Shown here in pieces: positions 44,518 through 52,346 of a stretch of 64,000 nt of DNA (within the stretch, counting starts at the first letter, position 1; every line of letters starts with the position of its first letter). Source of the DNA: Ahrensia sp. GTDB taxonomy: Bacteria; Pseudomonadota; Alphaproteobacteria; Rhizobiales; Rhizobiaceae. The notes beneath the pieces were generated by a model. The model made no database searches and was not told the origin of the DNA. It saw only the letters and a program-made list of their open reading frames with translations. The stretch is taken from the NCBI GenBank assembly GCA_002706335.1, contig PAKZ01000041.1, forward strand, positions 124,001-188,000, in the 5' to 3' direction. Both the position numbers and the translations under genes were made by a program.

Positions 44518-45981
44518 TCAGGCGTGCTCGGTTAAATGCGCCGCAGCCTTCTCCGCGCCGATGTCGATGAGCGTGCCGAGCGCCCTTTCGAGGCCTTCGT
44601 GCATGGCGGGTTCGGAGGCCAGCGATACGGGGAAGATTTCCTCGATCGCCAAATAGGCCTGGACGATTTCCGCCAGCGACCCGCCCTTTTCCCAGATCGC
44701 GCGAAGGCGATCCGCCATCGGATCGCGGACGTCAATCGTTTCGCCGTTCTCGTCGGTCGCGGAGGTGTAGCGCATCCAGGCCGCGACGACGAGGAACAGG
44801 CCCTCCGGCACTTGGCCGGCTGCGAGGTTCTCCGCGATCGAGCCAAGCAGACGCTGCGGCAGCTTCAGCGAACCGTCCATGGCGATCTGCCAGGTCCGAT
44901 GGCGAATGCGTGGATTGGAGTAGCGATCCATAAGCGCGTCGGCATAGGCATGAAGATCGACCCCGGGCGGTGGCGTCAGCACGGGGATGATCTCTTTGGA
45001 CCAGAGATGGCGAACGAAACTGGCCAAGGCCGGCCGCGCCACGGCCTCGGAGACATTCTCCGCGCCTGAAAGATAGCCGAGATAGGCGAGCGCCGAGTGG
45101 GTGCCGTTCAGGCAGCGCAGTTTCATGTGTTCGTAAGGCCGGACATCGTCTACCATCTCGACGCCAACCGCGCCGAAATCGGGACGGGCTCCGCCGGTGA
45201 AACGATCCTCTATCACCCACTGGCGAAAAGGCTCGTGCATGACAGGCGCTGCATCGAATACGCCAGTGCGTTCCGTCAAGCGCTCGATGTCGGCTTCGGT
45301 CGTCGCCGGTACGATCCGGTCGACCATGGCGCAAGGGAAGGAACACTCCGCCTCAATCCATGCCGCGAGGTCTTCCTCCATCCGCCCGGCGAGCTCAAGC
45401 ACGATGCCGCGCAGCATCGCACCGTTTTCCGGCAGATTATCGCAGCAGAGAACCGTGAAAGGCGGAAGCCCCGCCTTCCGGCGACGGTCGAGCGCACGGC
45501 AGAGAAAGCCCGGCGCGGATTTCGGCCGCTCGGGATCTGCAAGGTCGGCAACGATGTCGGGATGAGTGAAATCCAGCTTTCCCGTCGAGGGCGCGTGGCA
45601 ATAGCCCTTCTCGGTAACGGTCAACGAGACGATCCTGACCGCCGGATCAGCCATGGCGTCGAGCACCGCATCGGGACTCTCGGGCGCGACCAAGATCGAA
45701 CGCACGGCGGTACCGATGCGCAATGTCTCGCCGTCCGGACCGAGTTCACAGGCGGTGTAGGCGCAGCCCTGGGGAACGAGACTGTCGCGCAGATCGGGAT
45801 TACGCAGGCTGACTCCAAGGATGCCCCAGTCGCCGCCGGATTTCTCCATCGCTTCCTCGACATAGAGCGCGGCGAAGGCGCGGAAGAATGCGCCGAGGCC
45901 CAGATGGACGATGCCGATGGCCGGGTTCAGCGCATCTTCCGGCCGACTTAGACGGGGGCGGTTGCTTATGGTGCCAGTCAC
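44518..45981 (-). CDS. uxuB: Fructuronate reductase (D-mannonate oxidoreductase)
   Basis: Polyol-specific long-chain dehydrogenase of 487 residues converting fructuronate to D-mannonate with NADH. The N-terminal nucleotide loop IGIVHLGLGAFFRA and the central KGYCHAPSTGKLD and LKLRCLNGTHSALAYLGYL-type blocks (here MKLRCLNGTHSALAYLGY) match UxuB and mannitol dehydrogenases. The length fits UxuB (486 in E. coli). Start is GTG at 45981, overlapping the uxaC stop by four bases (GTGA); the frame to 46089 lies inside uxaC. Position after uxaC and with uxuA nearby points to fructuronate rather than mannitol. Confidence 0.9.
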   Translation of the reverse strand: MTGTISNRPRLSRPEDALNPAIGIVHLGLGAFFRAFAALYVEEAMEKSGGDWGILGVSLRNPDLRDSLVPQGCAYTACELGPDGETLRIGTAVRSILVAPESPDAVLDAMADPAVRIVSLTVTEKGYCHAPSTGKLDFTHPDIVADLADPERPKSAPGFLCRALDRRRKAGLPPFTVLCCDNLPENGAMLRGIVLELAGRMEEDLAAWIEAECSFPCAMVDRIVPATTEADIERLTERTGVFDAAPVMHEPFRQWVIEDRFTGGARPDFGAVGVEMVDDVRPYEHMKLRCLNGTHSALAYLGYLSGAENVSEAVARPALASFVRHLWSKEIIPVLTPPPGVDLHAYADALMDRYSNPRIRHRTWQIAMDGSLKLPQRLLGSIAENLAAGQVPEGLFLVVAAWMRYTSATDENGETIDVRDPMADRLRAIWEKGGSLAEIVQAYLAIEEIFPVSLASEPAMHEGLERALGTLIDIGAEKAAAHLTEHA

Positions 45982-47384
45982 AGGCGGTAAGCCTTCCTGA
46001 CCAGAGTGTTGGTGAGATCGAGCGCCATTTGTTCCGCCTCCTCCATGTCCACCCGACCGTCGCCGACAAGACCGGCCAGCCATGCGCAATCAACGCGGCG
46101 CGCCACGTCATGGCGGGCGGGGATCGAGCAGAAGGCACGGGTGTCATCGTTGAAGCCGACGGTGTTGTAGATGCCGGCAGTCTCGGTGACGATCTGACGA
46201 TACCGCATCATCCCTTCGGCGCTGTCGAAGAACCACCAGGGTGGACCAAGACGCAGCGCAGGATAGACGCCCGCGAGCGGCGCCAGTTCGCGCGAATAGA
46301 CGGTCTCGTCGAGGGTGAAGAGGATGATGGTCAGTTCGGAACGCATGCCCACCGCATCAAGCAGCGGTTTCAAGGCGCGCACATAGTCGGTGCGCTGGGG
46401 GATATCGAAGCCCCTGTCGCGGCCGAATTTCGAAAATACTTCCGGCGAATGATTGCGGTAGGAGCCCGCATGAATCTGCATGACGAGGCCATCATCCAGG
46501 CTCATGCGCGCCATTTCGGTCAGCATGTGGCCGCGGAAGGCATCGGCTTTTTCCTGCGTCAGGTCGCCGAGCAAGGCGCGCGCGAAGAGCGCCGCCGCCT
46601 CGGCCTGCGGCAGATCTTCGGTGCGGGCGTTTGGGTGACCGTGATCGCTTGCCGTCGCGCCATGCTGCTTGAAAAACGCGCGGCGCTTGCGATGCGCTTC
46701 CAGATAGCCTTCCCATTTTGTCGTGTCGCAACCGGTAAGTTCACCAAACCTCGCAATGTTGCCGCTGAAATCCGGCGTCTCGGGATCGATGACCGTGTCA
46801 GGACGATATGTGGTGACGACACGGCCATTCCAGCCGGACTCGGCGATCATGCGATGCCATTTCAGATCGTCGAGCGCGCCTTCCGTGGTCGACAATGCTT
46901 CGATGCCGACCCGCTCGAACAGCGCGCGGGGCCTGTATTCGTCCGAAGCGAGACGTTCGGAAATTCGATCATAATAGAGATCGGCCGTCTCGGCGGAGAG
47001 GCGTTTGTAGAGGTCGAACAAGGTTTCGAAGGCGTGATCGAGCCACATGCGCGTCGGCGTGGCGCGGAACAGGTGATAATGGCTGGCGAAAAGCCGCCAG
47101 ATCGTGCGCCCTTCGGTTTCGACCCGCCCGCCATCGGCGCGCGGCACGCCGAGATCGGCGAGATCCACGCCCTGCGAACACAGCATCCGGAAGACATAGT
47201 GGTCCGGCGTCACGAAGAGCTGTGCCGGGTCGGGAAAAGGTTCGTTTTCGGCGAACCAGCGCGGATCGGTATGGCCGTGCGGCGAAATGATCGGCAGATC
47301 GACGATGCCCTCATAGAGGCGGCGCGCGGTCTTGCGGGTCGCGGGATCGTTCGGAAAAAGCCTGTCCGGATCAAGCAGGGGCAA
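45978..47384 (-). CDS. uxaC: Glucuronate isomerase
   Basis: Amidohydrolase-fold isomerase of 468 residues that converts D-glucuronate to fructuronate (and galacturonate to tagaturonate). Signatures are LPIISPHGHTDPRWFAEN near the N-terminus with the metal-binding HGH, and FAPGFNDDTRAFC-type C-terminal block (here TVGFNDDTRAFCSIPARHD). The start is TTG at 47384, with GGGAGA seven bases upstream, and the length then equals that of E. coli UxaC (470). The open frame to 47495 runs into dctM and has the wrong composition. It lies 28 bases after the dctM stop. Confidence 0.93.
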   Translation of the reverse strand: MPLLDPDRLFPNDPATRKTARRLYEGIVDLPIISPHGHTDPRWFAENEPFPDPAQLFVTPDHYVFRMLCSQGVDLADLGVPRADGGRVETEGRTIWRLFASHYHLFRATPTRMWLDHAFETLFDLYKRLSAETADLYYDRISERLASDEYRPRALFERVGIEALSTTEGALDDLKWHRMIAESGWNGRVVTTYRPDTVIDPETPDFSGNIARFGELTGCDTTKWEGYLEAHRKRRAFFKQHGATASDHGHPNARTEDLPQAEAAALFARALLGDLTQEKADAFRGHMLTEMARMSLDDGLVMQIHAGSYRNHSPEVFSKFGRDRGFDIPQRTDYVRALKPLLDAVGMRSELTIILFTLDETVYSRELAPLAGVYPALRLGPPWWFFDSAEGMMRYRQIVTETAGIYNTVGFNDDTRAFCSIPARHDVARRVDCAWLAGLVGDGRVDMEEAEQMALDLTNTLVRKAYRL

Positions 47385-47412
47385 TGTCGTCTCCCAGGGT
47401 TTGCGGCAGTGT

Positions 47413-48693
47413 CTAGCCGAAAGCGAGGTGCGGCAGGAAGAGCACCACACCGGGGAAAAACAGCAAGACCATGACGAGCAGAATGATCGCGCCAACGAAA
47501 GGCAGCGATTCGCGGACGTAGTCCTCGATCTTGCAGTCGAGCAGCGAGCAGACCGTGTACATGGCGACGCCGACCGGCGGGGTCATCGAACCGAGCGTGA
47601 CGAGCGTCATCATGAGGATGCCGAAATGGACCGGATCGAAACCGACCGACTTTATCACCGGCACGAAGATCGGCGTCAACAACAGCACCAGAACCGTGCT
47701 CTCGACGAACAGGCCGGCGACGAAGAGCATCGCCAGGATGATGGCGACGATCGCCTGCGGCTGGGTGATGCCAGACAGAAGCGCGCCGGCAATGGTCTGC
47801 GGAACCTGCAGAAAGATGATGGCGAAACCGATCATGCCCGACATCAGGATGATCAGCATGATCATGCCGATATCGGCGACCGAATTTTCGATGGCATGCA
47901 TCGCCTTCGCAAGCGTCAGTTCGCGATGGGCGAAGAAGCCGACAATGAAAGCGTAGACCACGGCGAAGGCGCCGACTTCGGATGGGGTGAACAGGCCGCC
48001 GCGGATCGAGACGATCAGAAGGACCGGAAAGGCGAGCGCCCATTTGGCGTCCCAGGCGGCATATCCCACGGCGGAGACGGACGGCTTTTGCGCATCGGCT
48101 GCCACATAGTTGCGGCGGCGCGCGACCAGCCAGGCCGTGACCATCAAGAAAAGCATCATCAACAGGCCGGGGACAATGCCGGCAAGGAAGAGCTTGCCGA
48201 TGGAGACCTGACCGACATAGCCGTAGAGGATCAGGCCGATAGACGGCGGGATGGTCGCGGTGATCAGTGAGGAAAGAGCGATCACGGCGGCGGAATAGCC
48301 TTTGGAATAGCCGTTGCCGATCATCTGCGGGCCGAGAATGCGCGCTTCCATCGCCGCGTCCGCAACCGCGGAGCCGGACACTCCGCCCATCAAGGTGGAC
48401 AGGATGATCGATACCTGCGCTAGGCCGCCGGCCATCCATGAAACGGTGATGTTGGCGAATTTGAAAAGACGGTCCGTGATACCGCTCTCGTTCATCAAAT
48501 GGCCCGCGAAGACGAAGAATGGAACAGCCAGCAGCGGGAAGCTCTGCGACACAGAGGCCACTTTCTGCACGCCGATCGACATCGGCATCACGTCCGAGGT
48601 CATGAAGAAAACGAACCCGGACAGGCCGATGGCGAAGGCCACGGGGGCCCCGAGGATCAACAGGAAGAGGAAAACGGCGCCGATCAGCAGCAT
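47413..48693 (-). CDS. TRAP transporter large permease (DctM family)
   Basis: Sodium-coupled TRAP large subunit of 426 residues with about twelve hydrophobic segments. Typical DctM blocks are FAGHLMNESGITDRLFKFAN, STLMGGVSGSAVADAA and IPPSIGLILYGYV. It lies between the small permease (gap two bases) and uxaC, so the whole reverse-strand set is one operon. The substrate, inferred from the neighbouring catabolic genes, is a hexuronate or oligogalacturonide-derived uronate. Confidence 0.92.
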   Translation of the reverse strand: MLLIGAVFLFLLILGAPVAFAIGLSGFVFFMTSDVMPMSIGVQKVASVSQSFPLLAVPFFVFAGHLMNESGITDRLFKFANITVSWMAGGLAQVSIILSTLMGGVSGSAVADAAMEARILGPQMIGNGYSKGYSAAVIALSSLITATIPPSIGLILYGYVGQVSIGKLFLAGIVPGLLMMLFLMVTAWLVARRRNYVAADAQKPSVSAVGYAAWDAKWALAFPVLLIVSIRGGLFTPSEVGAFAVVYAFIVGFFAHRELTLAKAMHAIENSVADIGMIMLIILMSGMIGFAIIFLQVPQTIAGALLSGITQPQAIVAIILAMLFVAGLFVESTVLVLLLTPIFVPVIKSVGFDPVHFGILMMTLVTLGSMTPPVGVAMYTVCSLLDCKIEDYVRESLPFVGAIILLVMVLLFFPGVVLFLPHLAFG

Positions 48694-48695
48694 GG

Positions 48696-49208
48696 TCAGA
48701 CTTCCTGGTGGAGATCTGCGTCGCCGTCGGGGCGCGCGAAGACCAGGGTTCGACCTTGCGGGTCGCGCAAGGCCTGGACGGCATTGGCGATGATGACTGC
48801 GCTCAGCAGGATGCAGCCGACGGGCACGGCGATGGTCACGAAACCGTAGGAGATGCCGCTGTCACCGAAGATCCGCTCCTTGTTCAGCATAGTCAGCTTG
48901 TACCCCTCCCAGGCGAGCACGGCCATGAAGACGATGAACAGCGCCGCAAGGCCGAGTTCGATGCCGAGACGGATGCGGCGGCTGAAATAGCAAACGACGA
49001 GGTCGACGCCGAGATGCGCCCGATCGCGCATGGCGCGAGTGGCGCCGAAGAAACACAGCCAGATCAGGAGCAGTTGGGCCATATCGACCGACCAGATCAG
49101 CGGATGGCCGAAGAACCGCATGACCGCGGCGGAAAAAACAAGGCCGGTGATCACGAGCAACAGGACAGCGCCAATCGCCAGTTCGAGCCGCGCAAGCAAT
49201 CGCGCCAA
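48696..49208 (-). CDS. TRAP transporter small permease (DctQ family)
   Basis: Small membrane subunit of 170 residues with four transmembrane helices. DctQ features are VMRFFGHPLIWSVDMAQLLL and FFGATRAMRDRAHLGVDL, the latter being the conserved cytoplasmic loop. The start is a TTG at 49208 with a strong GGGAGGA ribosome site seven bases upstream. It is followed by dctM after two bases and preceded by dctP with a gap of 69 bases. Confidence 0.9.
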   Translation of the reverse strand: MARLLARLELAIGAVLLLVITGLVFSAAVMRFFGHPLIWSVDMAQLLLIWLCFFGATRAMRDRAHLGVDLVVCYFSRRIRLGIELGLAALFIVFMAVLAWEGYKLTMLNKERIFGDSGISYGFVTIAVPVGCILLSAVIIANAVQALRDPQGRTLVFARPDGDADLHQEV

Positions 49209-49277
49209 TTCCAGTCCTCCCGCAATCGTGTCGGGCGGACCGGAGCCCGCCCGTTCTCATTTCAACACGCGCGACGG

Positions 49278-50258
49278 TTATTCGCCAGCGGCGATGGCCC
49301 GGACCTTGTCGCGAAGCTCGCCATAACCGAGTTCGTCATAGACGGGAGCGGTGCGTTCCTTGAAGACCGCAGTGTCGATTTCGGCGATGGAGATGCCCTC
49401 CGCCTTCAGATCGGCCTCGATCTGCGCCAGCGAGTCCCGCGTGCCGTAGGAGGCGATGTCGCCCGCCTTCAAAGCTTCTTCGAGAAGGGCTGTCTGGTAT
49501 TTCTCGGGCAAGCTATCGAACCAGCCAGCGCTGGTGACCATACCGGTGATCAGGTTGATATGGCCGGTCAGGGTAATGTTCGAGATCACCTCGTCGAGCT
49601 TCGCGCCGACGACGGCGGGAAGCTGGGCCTCGGCCGCGTCAATGGTCTTTGTCTGGATAGCGTTGTAGACATCGGCCCAGGGCATCGGTGTCGGCTCAGC
49701 GCCCATCGCGCGGATCGTGCCAGTCCAGACGGGTGCGCCGGGGGTCCGCATGCGAACACCCGAAAGATCGTCGGGACCGTTGACCGGTTTGTTCGTCAAA
49801 AGGTGGCGTTCGCCCTGCCACCAGTTGAAGGACAGGACCTGCAGGCCCGAACCGTCTGCCAGCTTGCCGGCCCAGTCATTGAACATGTCCGAGGTCACGA
49901 CCTTGCGGATGCCGTCATAGCCCGACGCTAGGAACGGCGCGCCGAGAATGCCGAACTCGTTCTGGAAGACGGCGAGACGACCGCCGTCGACGATCACCGC
50001 AACGGGCGCTCCGGCGCGGGCCTGTTCGAGCACATCTTCATCGGGACCCAACTGCGAATTGGGGAAGAGACGCACTTCAACGGCGCCATCGGTCGCTTCG
50101 GCGACGTTGTCGCGGAACGCCTCAAGTCCCTTGTAGAGCGGATCGCTGGTGGCGAGCGCAGTGTTGACGCTCAGTTGGTAGTCTGCGGCAAACGCTCCAG
50201 TCGCCCCGGCCATCAGTGCCGTCGCAGCGATGACAGACTTGATCGTGAAATGTTTCAT
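49278..50258 (-). CDS. TRAP transporter substrate-binding protein (DctP family)
   Basis: Periplasmic receptor of 326 residues with a Sec signal peptide (MKHFTIKSVIAATALMAGAT, cleavage after AFA near 24). DctP blocks include LSVNTALATSDPLYKGLEAF, LPTPMPWADVYNAIQTKTID-type segment (here EPTPMPWADVYNAIQ) and the carboxylate-binding arginine in GVRMRTPGAPVW. The ATG at 50258 has GGAGGAG upstream; the frame reaching 50987 crosses the divergent regulator and was discarded. It heads the reverse-strand hexuronate operon. Confidence 0.93.
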   Translation of the reverse strand: MKHFTIKSVIAATALMAGATGAFAADYQLSVNTALATSDPLYKGLEAFRDNVAEATDGAVEVRLFPNSQLGPDEDVLEQARAGAPVAVIVDGGRLAVFQNEFGILGAPFLASGYDGIRKVVTSDMFNDWAGKLADGSGLQVLSFNWWQGERHLLTNKPVNGPDDLSGVRMRTPGAPVWTGTIRAMGAEPTPMPWADVYNAIQTKTIDAAEAQLPAVVGAKLDEVISNITLTGHINLITGMVTSAGWFDSLPEKYQTALLEEALKAGDIASYGTRDSLAQIEADLKAEGISIAEIDTAVFKERTAPVYDELGYGELRDKVRAIAAGE

Positions 50259-50320
50259 AGGTTTTCTCCTCCCTGACAACGCCGGAAACGACGCTTTCCT
50301 CATTTGACGGGAGACTAGTA

Positions 50321-50333
50321 TGGTAGTATACGA
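50321..50333. promoter_or_regulatory. Candidate operator of the GntR hexuronate regulator
   Basis: TGGTAGTATACGA is a near-palindrome (TGGTA, centre GTA, TACGA) just upstream of the gntR start, in the 84-base gap it shares with dctP. A TAGTAT half-unit at 50316 repeats it eight bases earlier. FadR-subfamily GntR proteins usually bind short palindromes of GTA/TAC type, so this is the best site in the gap. Confidence 0.5.
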
Positions 50334-50342
50334 AGAGTCAAG

Positions 50343-51053
50343 ATGACCACTAATTCCGACTTCGTTGCCGCGCTCGATATCGGCGCCCAGCCGCGCCCTT
50401 CCACAATGGGAAGCCACGTCTTCGACGTGTTGAGGCAGGCCATCATCCAGCTCAAGCTGAAGCCCGGCAACGCCGTCTCCGAGACGGAAATCGCCAAGCA
50501 ACTGGGGGTGTCCCGCCAGCCCGTGCGGGAGGCGATCATCAAGCTTGCGGATGCGGGCCTCGTCGAGGTTCGCCCGCAACGCGGCACCTATGTGCTGCTG
50601 ATCTCCGAACGCGAGGTGAAGACCGCCCGTTTCCTGCGCGAAGCGATCGAGGTCGCCATCGCGCGCAAGGCTTGCGAGACGGTGGGGCCGAAGGAAGCCT
50701 CCGATCTGCGTGCCTGCATCGCCCGGCAGAAGATGGCCGAAGACAGCGGCGTCTACACCGAGTTCCTGCGGCTCGACGAGCAGTTCCACCAGACGATCGC
50801 CCGCATCGCCGATTGCGAGAGCGCATGGAAAGTGCTGGAGGGGCTGAAGGCGCAAATGGACCGCGTGCGCTTTTTGTCGATCCCTATGGCGACACCTGTG
50901 CCGACGCTGATCAGGCAGCACGGTGAAATCGCGGAGGCGATCATCGCCGGGAATCCGGACCGGGCAGAGGACGCTATACGGGTGCATTTACGCGAAATCC
51001 TCAAATCACTGCCGAAACTGTCCGCAGAGCATCCCGATCTTTTCGTTGAGTAA
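50343..51053 (+). CDS. GntR-family (FadR subfamily) transcriptional regulator of hexuronate genes
   Basis: DNA-binding regulator of 236 residues. The winged HTH occupies about residues 22-90 (VFDVLRQAIIQLKLKPGNAV, then EIAKQLGVSRQPVREAI). The C-terminal all-helical FCD domain, which binds an organic acid and a metal, has FLRLDEQFHQTIARIADCES with the metal-ligand histidine. It is divergent from the TRAP-uxaC-uxuB operon and 63 bases ahead of uxuA, so it very probably represses both arms and is released by a uronate or fructuronate, as ExuR/UxuR do. Confidence 0.88.
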   Translation: MTTNSDFVAALDIGAQPRPSTMGSHVFDVLRQAIIQLKLKPGNAVSETEIAKQLGVSRQPVREAIIKLADAGLVEVRPQRGTYVLLISEREVKTARFLREAIEVAIARKACETVGPKEASDLRACIARQKMAEDSGVYTEFLRLDEQFHQTIARIADCESAWKVLEGLKAQMDRVRFLSIPMATPVPTLIRQHGEIAEAIIAGNPDRAEDAIRVHLREILKSLPKLSAEHPDLFVE

Positions 51054-51116
51054 CCGCCGGTCTCCGGCCAAAAAGAAGAAGCGACGATCTGAGTCGCGAG
51101 AGGGAGAGGAGCGGGA

Positions 51117-52346
51117 ATGCGACGCACATGGCGCTGGTTCGGCCCACAGGACAGGGTGACGGTCGACGACATGCTGCAGGCCAGTGTCGAAGGCGTCGTC
51201 TCGGCATTGCATCACGTGCCGACCGGCGCGGTCTGGAGCGCTAAAGAAATCGCGAAACGTCAGGCAGACATAGCGTGCATGAAGGATGGCACGTCTTCCG
51301 GGCTTGCCTGGGAAGTGGTCGAGAGCCTTCCCGTTTCCGAAGACATCAAGAAGCAGAACGGTGCGTGGCGGGAACATATCGAAGCCTACAAAACGAGCCT
51401 CGCCAATCTGGCCGCCGCCGGCATCGAGGTCATCTGCTACAATTTCATGCCGGTACTCGACTGGACGCGCACGGACCTCGCATGGCGACTACCGACCGGC
51501 GGAACCTGCATGCGTTTCGACATGGTCGATTTCGCCGCCTTCGACCTTCACATCCTAAAGCGCGACGGCGCGCGGGGAGATTTCCCAGAGACTGTTGCCG
51601 CAGAGGCTGACGCGCGTTTCGCGACGATGAGCGAGGACCGCAAGAAGCAGCTCGCCACCAATGTCGTTTTCGGCCTGCCGGGCGCGGCCGAGCACATGAC
51701 GCTCGAGATGGTCCGCACGCATCTCGCCGAATATGACCGGATCTCGCCGGAAGCGCTGCGGCAGCACCTGATCGACTTTCTTTCCGAGATCGTCCCGACG
51801 GCGGAGCGCCTCGGTCTGCGCATGTGCTGCCATCCCGACGACCCGCCCTTCGGGCTGCTCGGCCTTCCGCGCATCATGTCAACGGAAGCCGACTACAGGC
51901 AGGTTCTCGACGCGGTGCCGAGCGCGGCCAATGGCGTAACATTGTGCTCCGGCTCTCTGGGCGCACGCCCGGACAACGATCTGCCGGGCATTATGGAGCG
52001 CCTCGGCGACCGGGTGCATTTCCTGCATCTGCGCAATGTAAAGCGCGAGACACGGGCGCAGCGCGGCTCGTTCCACGAGGCCGAGCATCTCGGCGGCGAT
52101 ACAGACATGGTTGCTCTGATAGCCGCAGCGCTGGCCGAAGAAGGCAAACGCCGCGCCGCCGGTCGTGCGGACAGCTCTATCCCGTTCCGGCCCGATCACG
52201 GTCAGGACATCATGGACGATCTCGGACGGCAGGCGCAGCCCGGTTATCCGGCCATCGGCCGGATGAAGGGACTGGCCGAATTGCGCGGCATCGTTACCGC
52301 GCTTTCGCATGACCGTTATGGCGCAACGCGCGGCGGCACCGCTTAG
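51117..52346 (+). CDS. uxuA: Mannonate dehydratase
   Basis: Metal-dependent TIM-barrel enzyme of 409 residues that dehydrates D-mannonate to 2-keto-3-deoxygluconate. Signatures MRRTWRWFGPQDRVTVDDML, VEGVVSALHHVPTGAVW and YNFMPVLDWTRTDL are those of UxuA. The metal site includes CCHPDDPPF and FLHLRNVKRE, and RPDHGQDIMDD is near the C-terminus. A strong GAGGAG ribosome site precedes the ATG. With UxaC and UxuB it completes glucuronate to KDG; the kinase and aldolase that follow are not in the window. Its TAG stop shares bases with the convergent GH13 gene. Confidence 0.95.
   Translation: MRRTWRWFGPQDRVTVDDMLQASVEGVVSALHHVPTGAVWSAKEIAKRQADIACMKDGTSSGLAWEVVESLPVSEDIKKQNGAWREHIEAYKTSLANLAAAGIEVICYNFMPVLDWTRTDLAWRLPTGGTCMRFDMVDFAAFDLHILKRDGARGDFPETVAAEADARFATMSEDRKKQLATNVVFGLPGAAEHMTLEMVRTHLAEYDRISPEALRQHLIDFLSEIVPTAERLGLRMCCHPDDPPFGLLGLPRIMSTEADYRQVLDAVPSAANGVTLCSGSLGARPDNDLPGIMERLGDRVHFLHLRNVKRETRAQRGSFHEAEHLGGDTDMVALIAAALAEEGKRRAAGRADSSIPFRPDHGQDIMDDLGRQAQPGYPAIGRMKGLAELRGIVTALSHDRYGATRGGTA

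Noticed and set aside
50259-50987. Long extension of dctP into the gntR gene
   Set aside because: The signal peptide and ribosome site place the start at 50258; the extension is antisense to the regulator.
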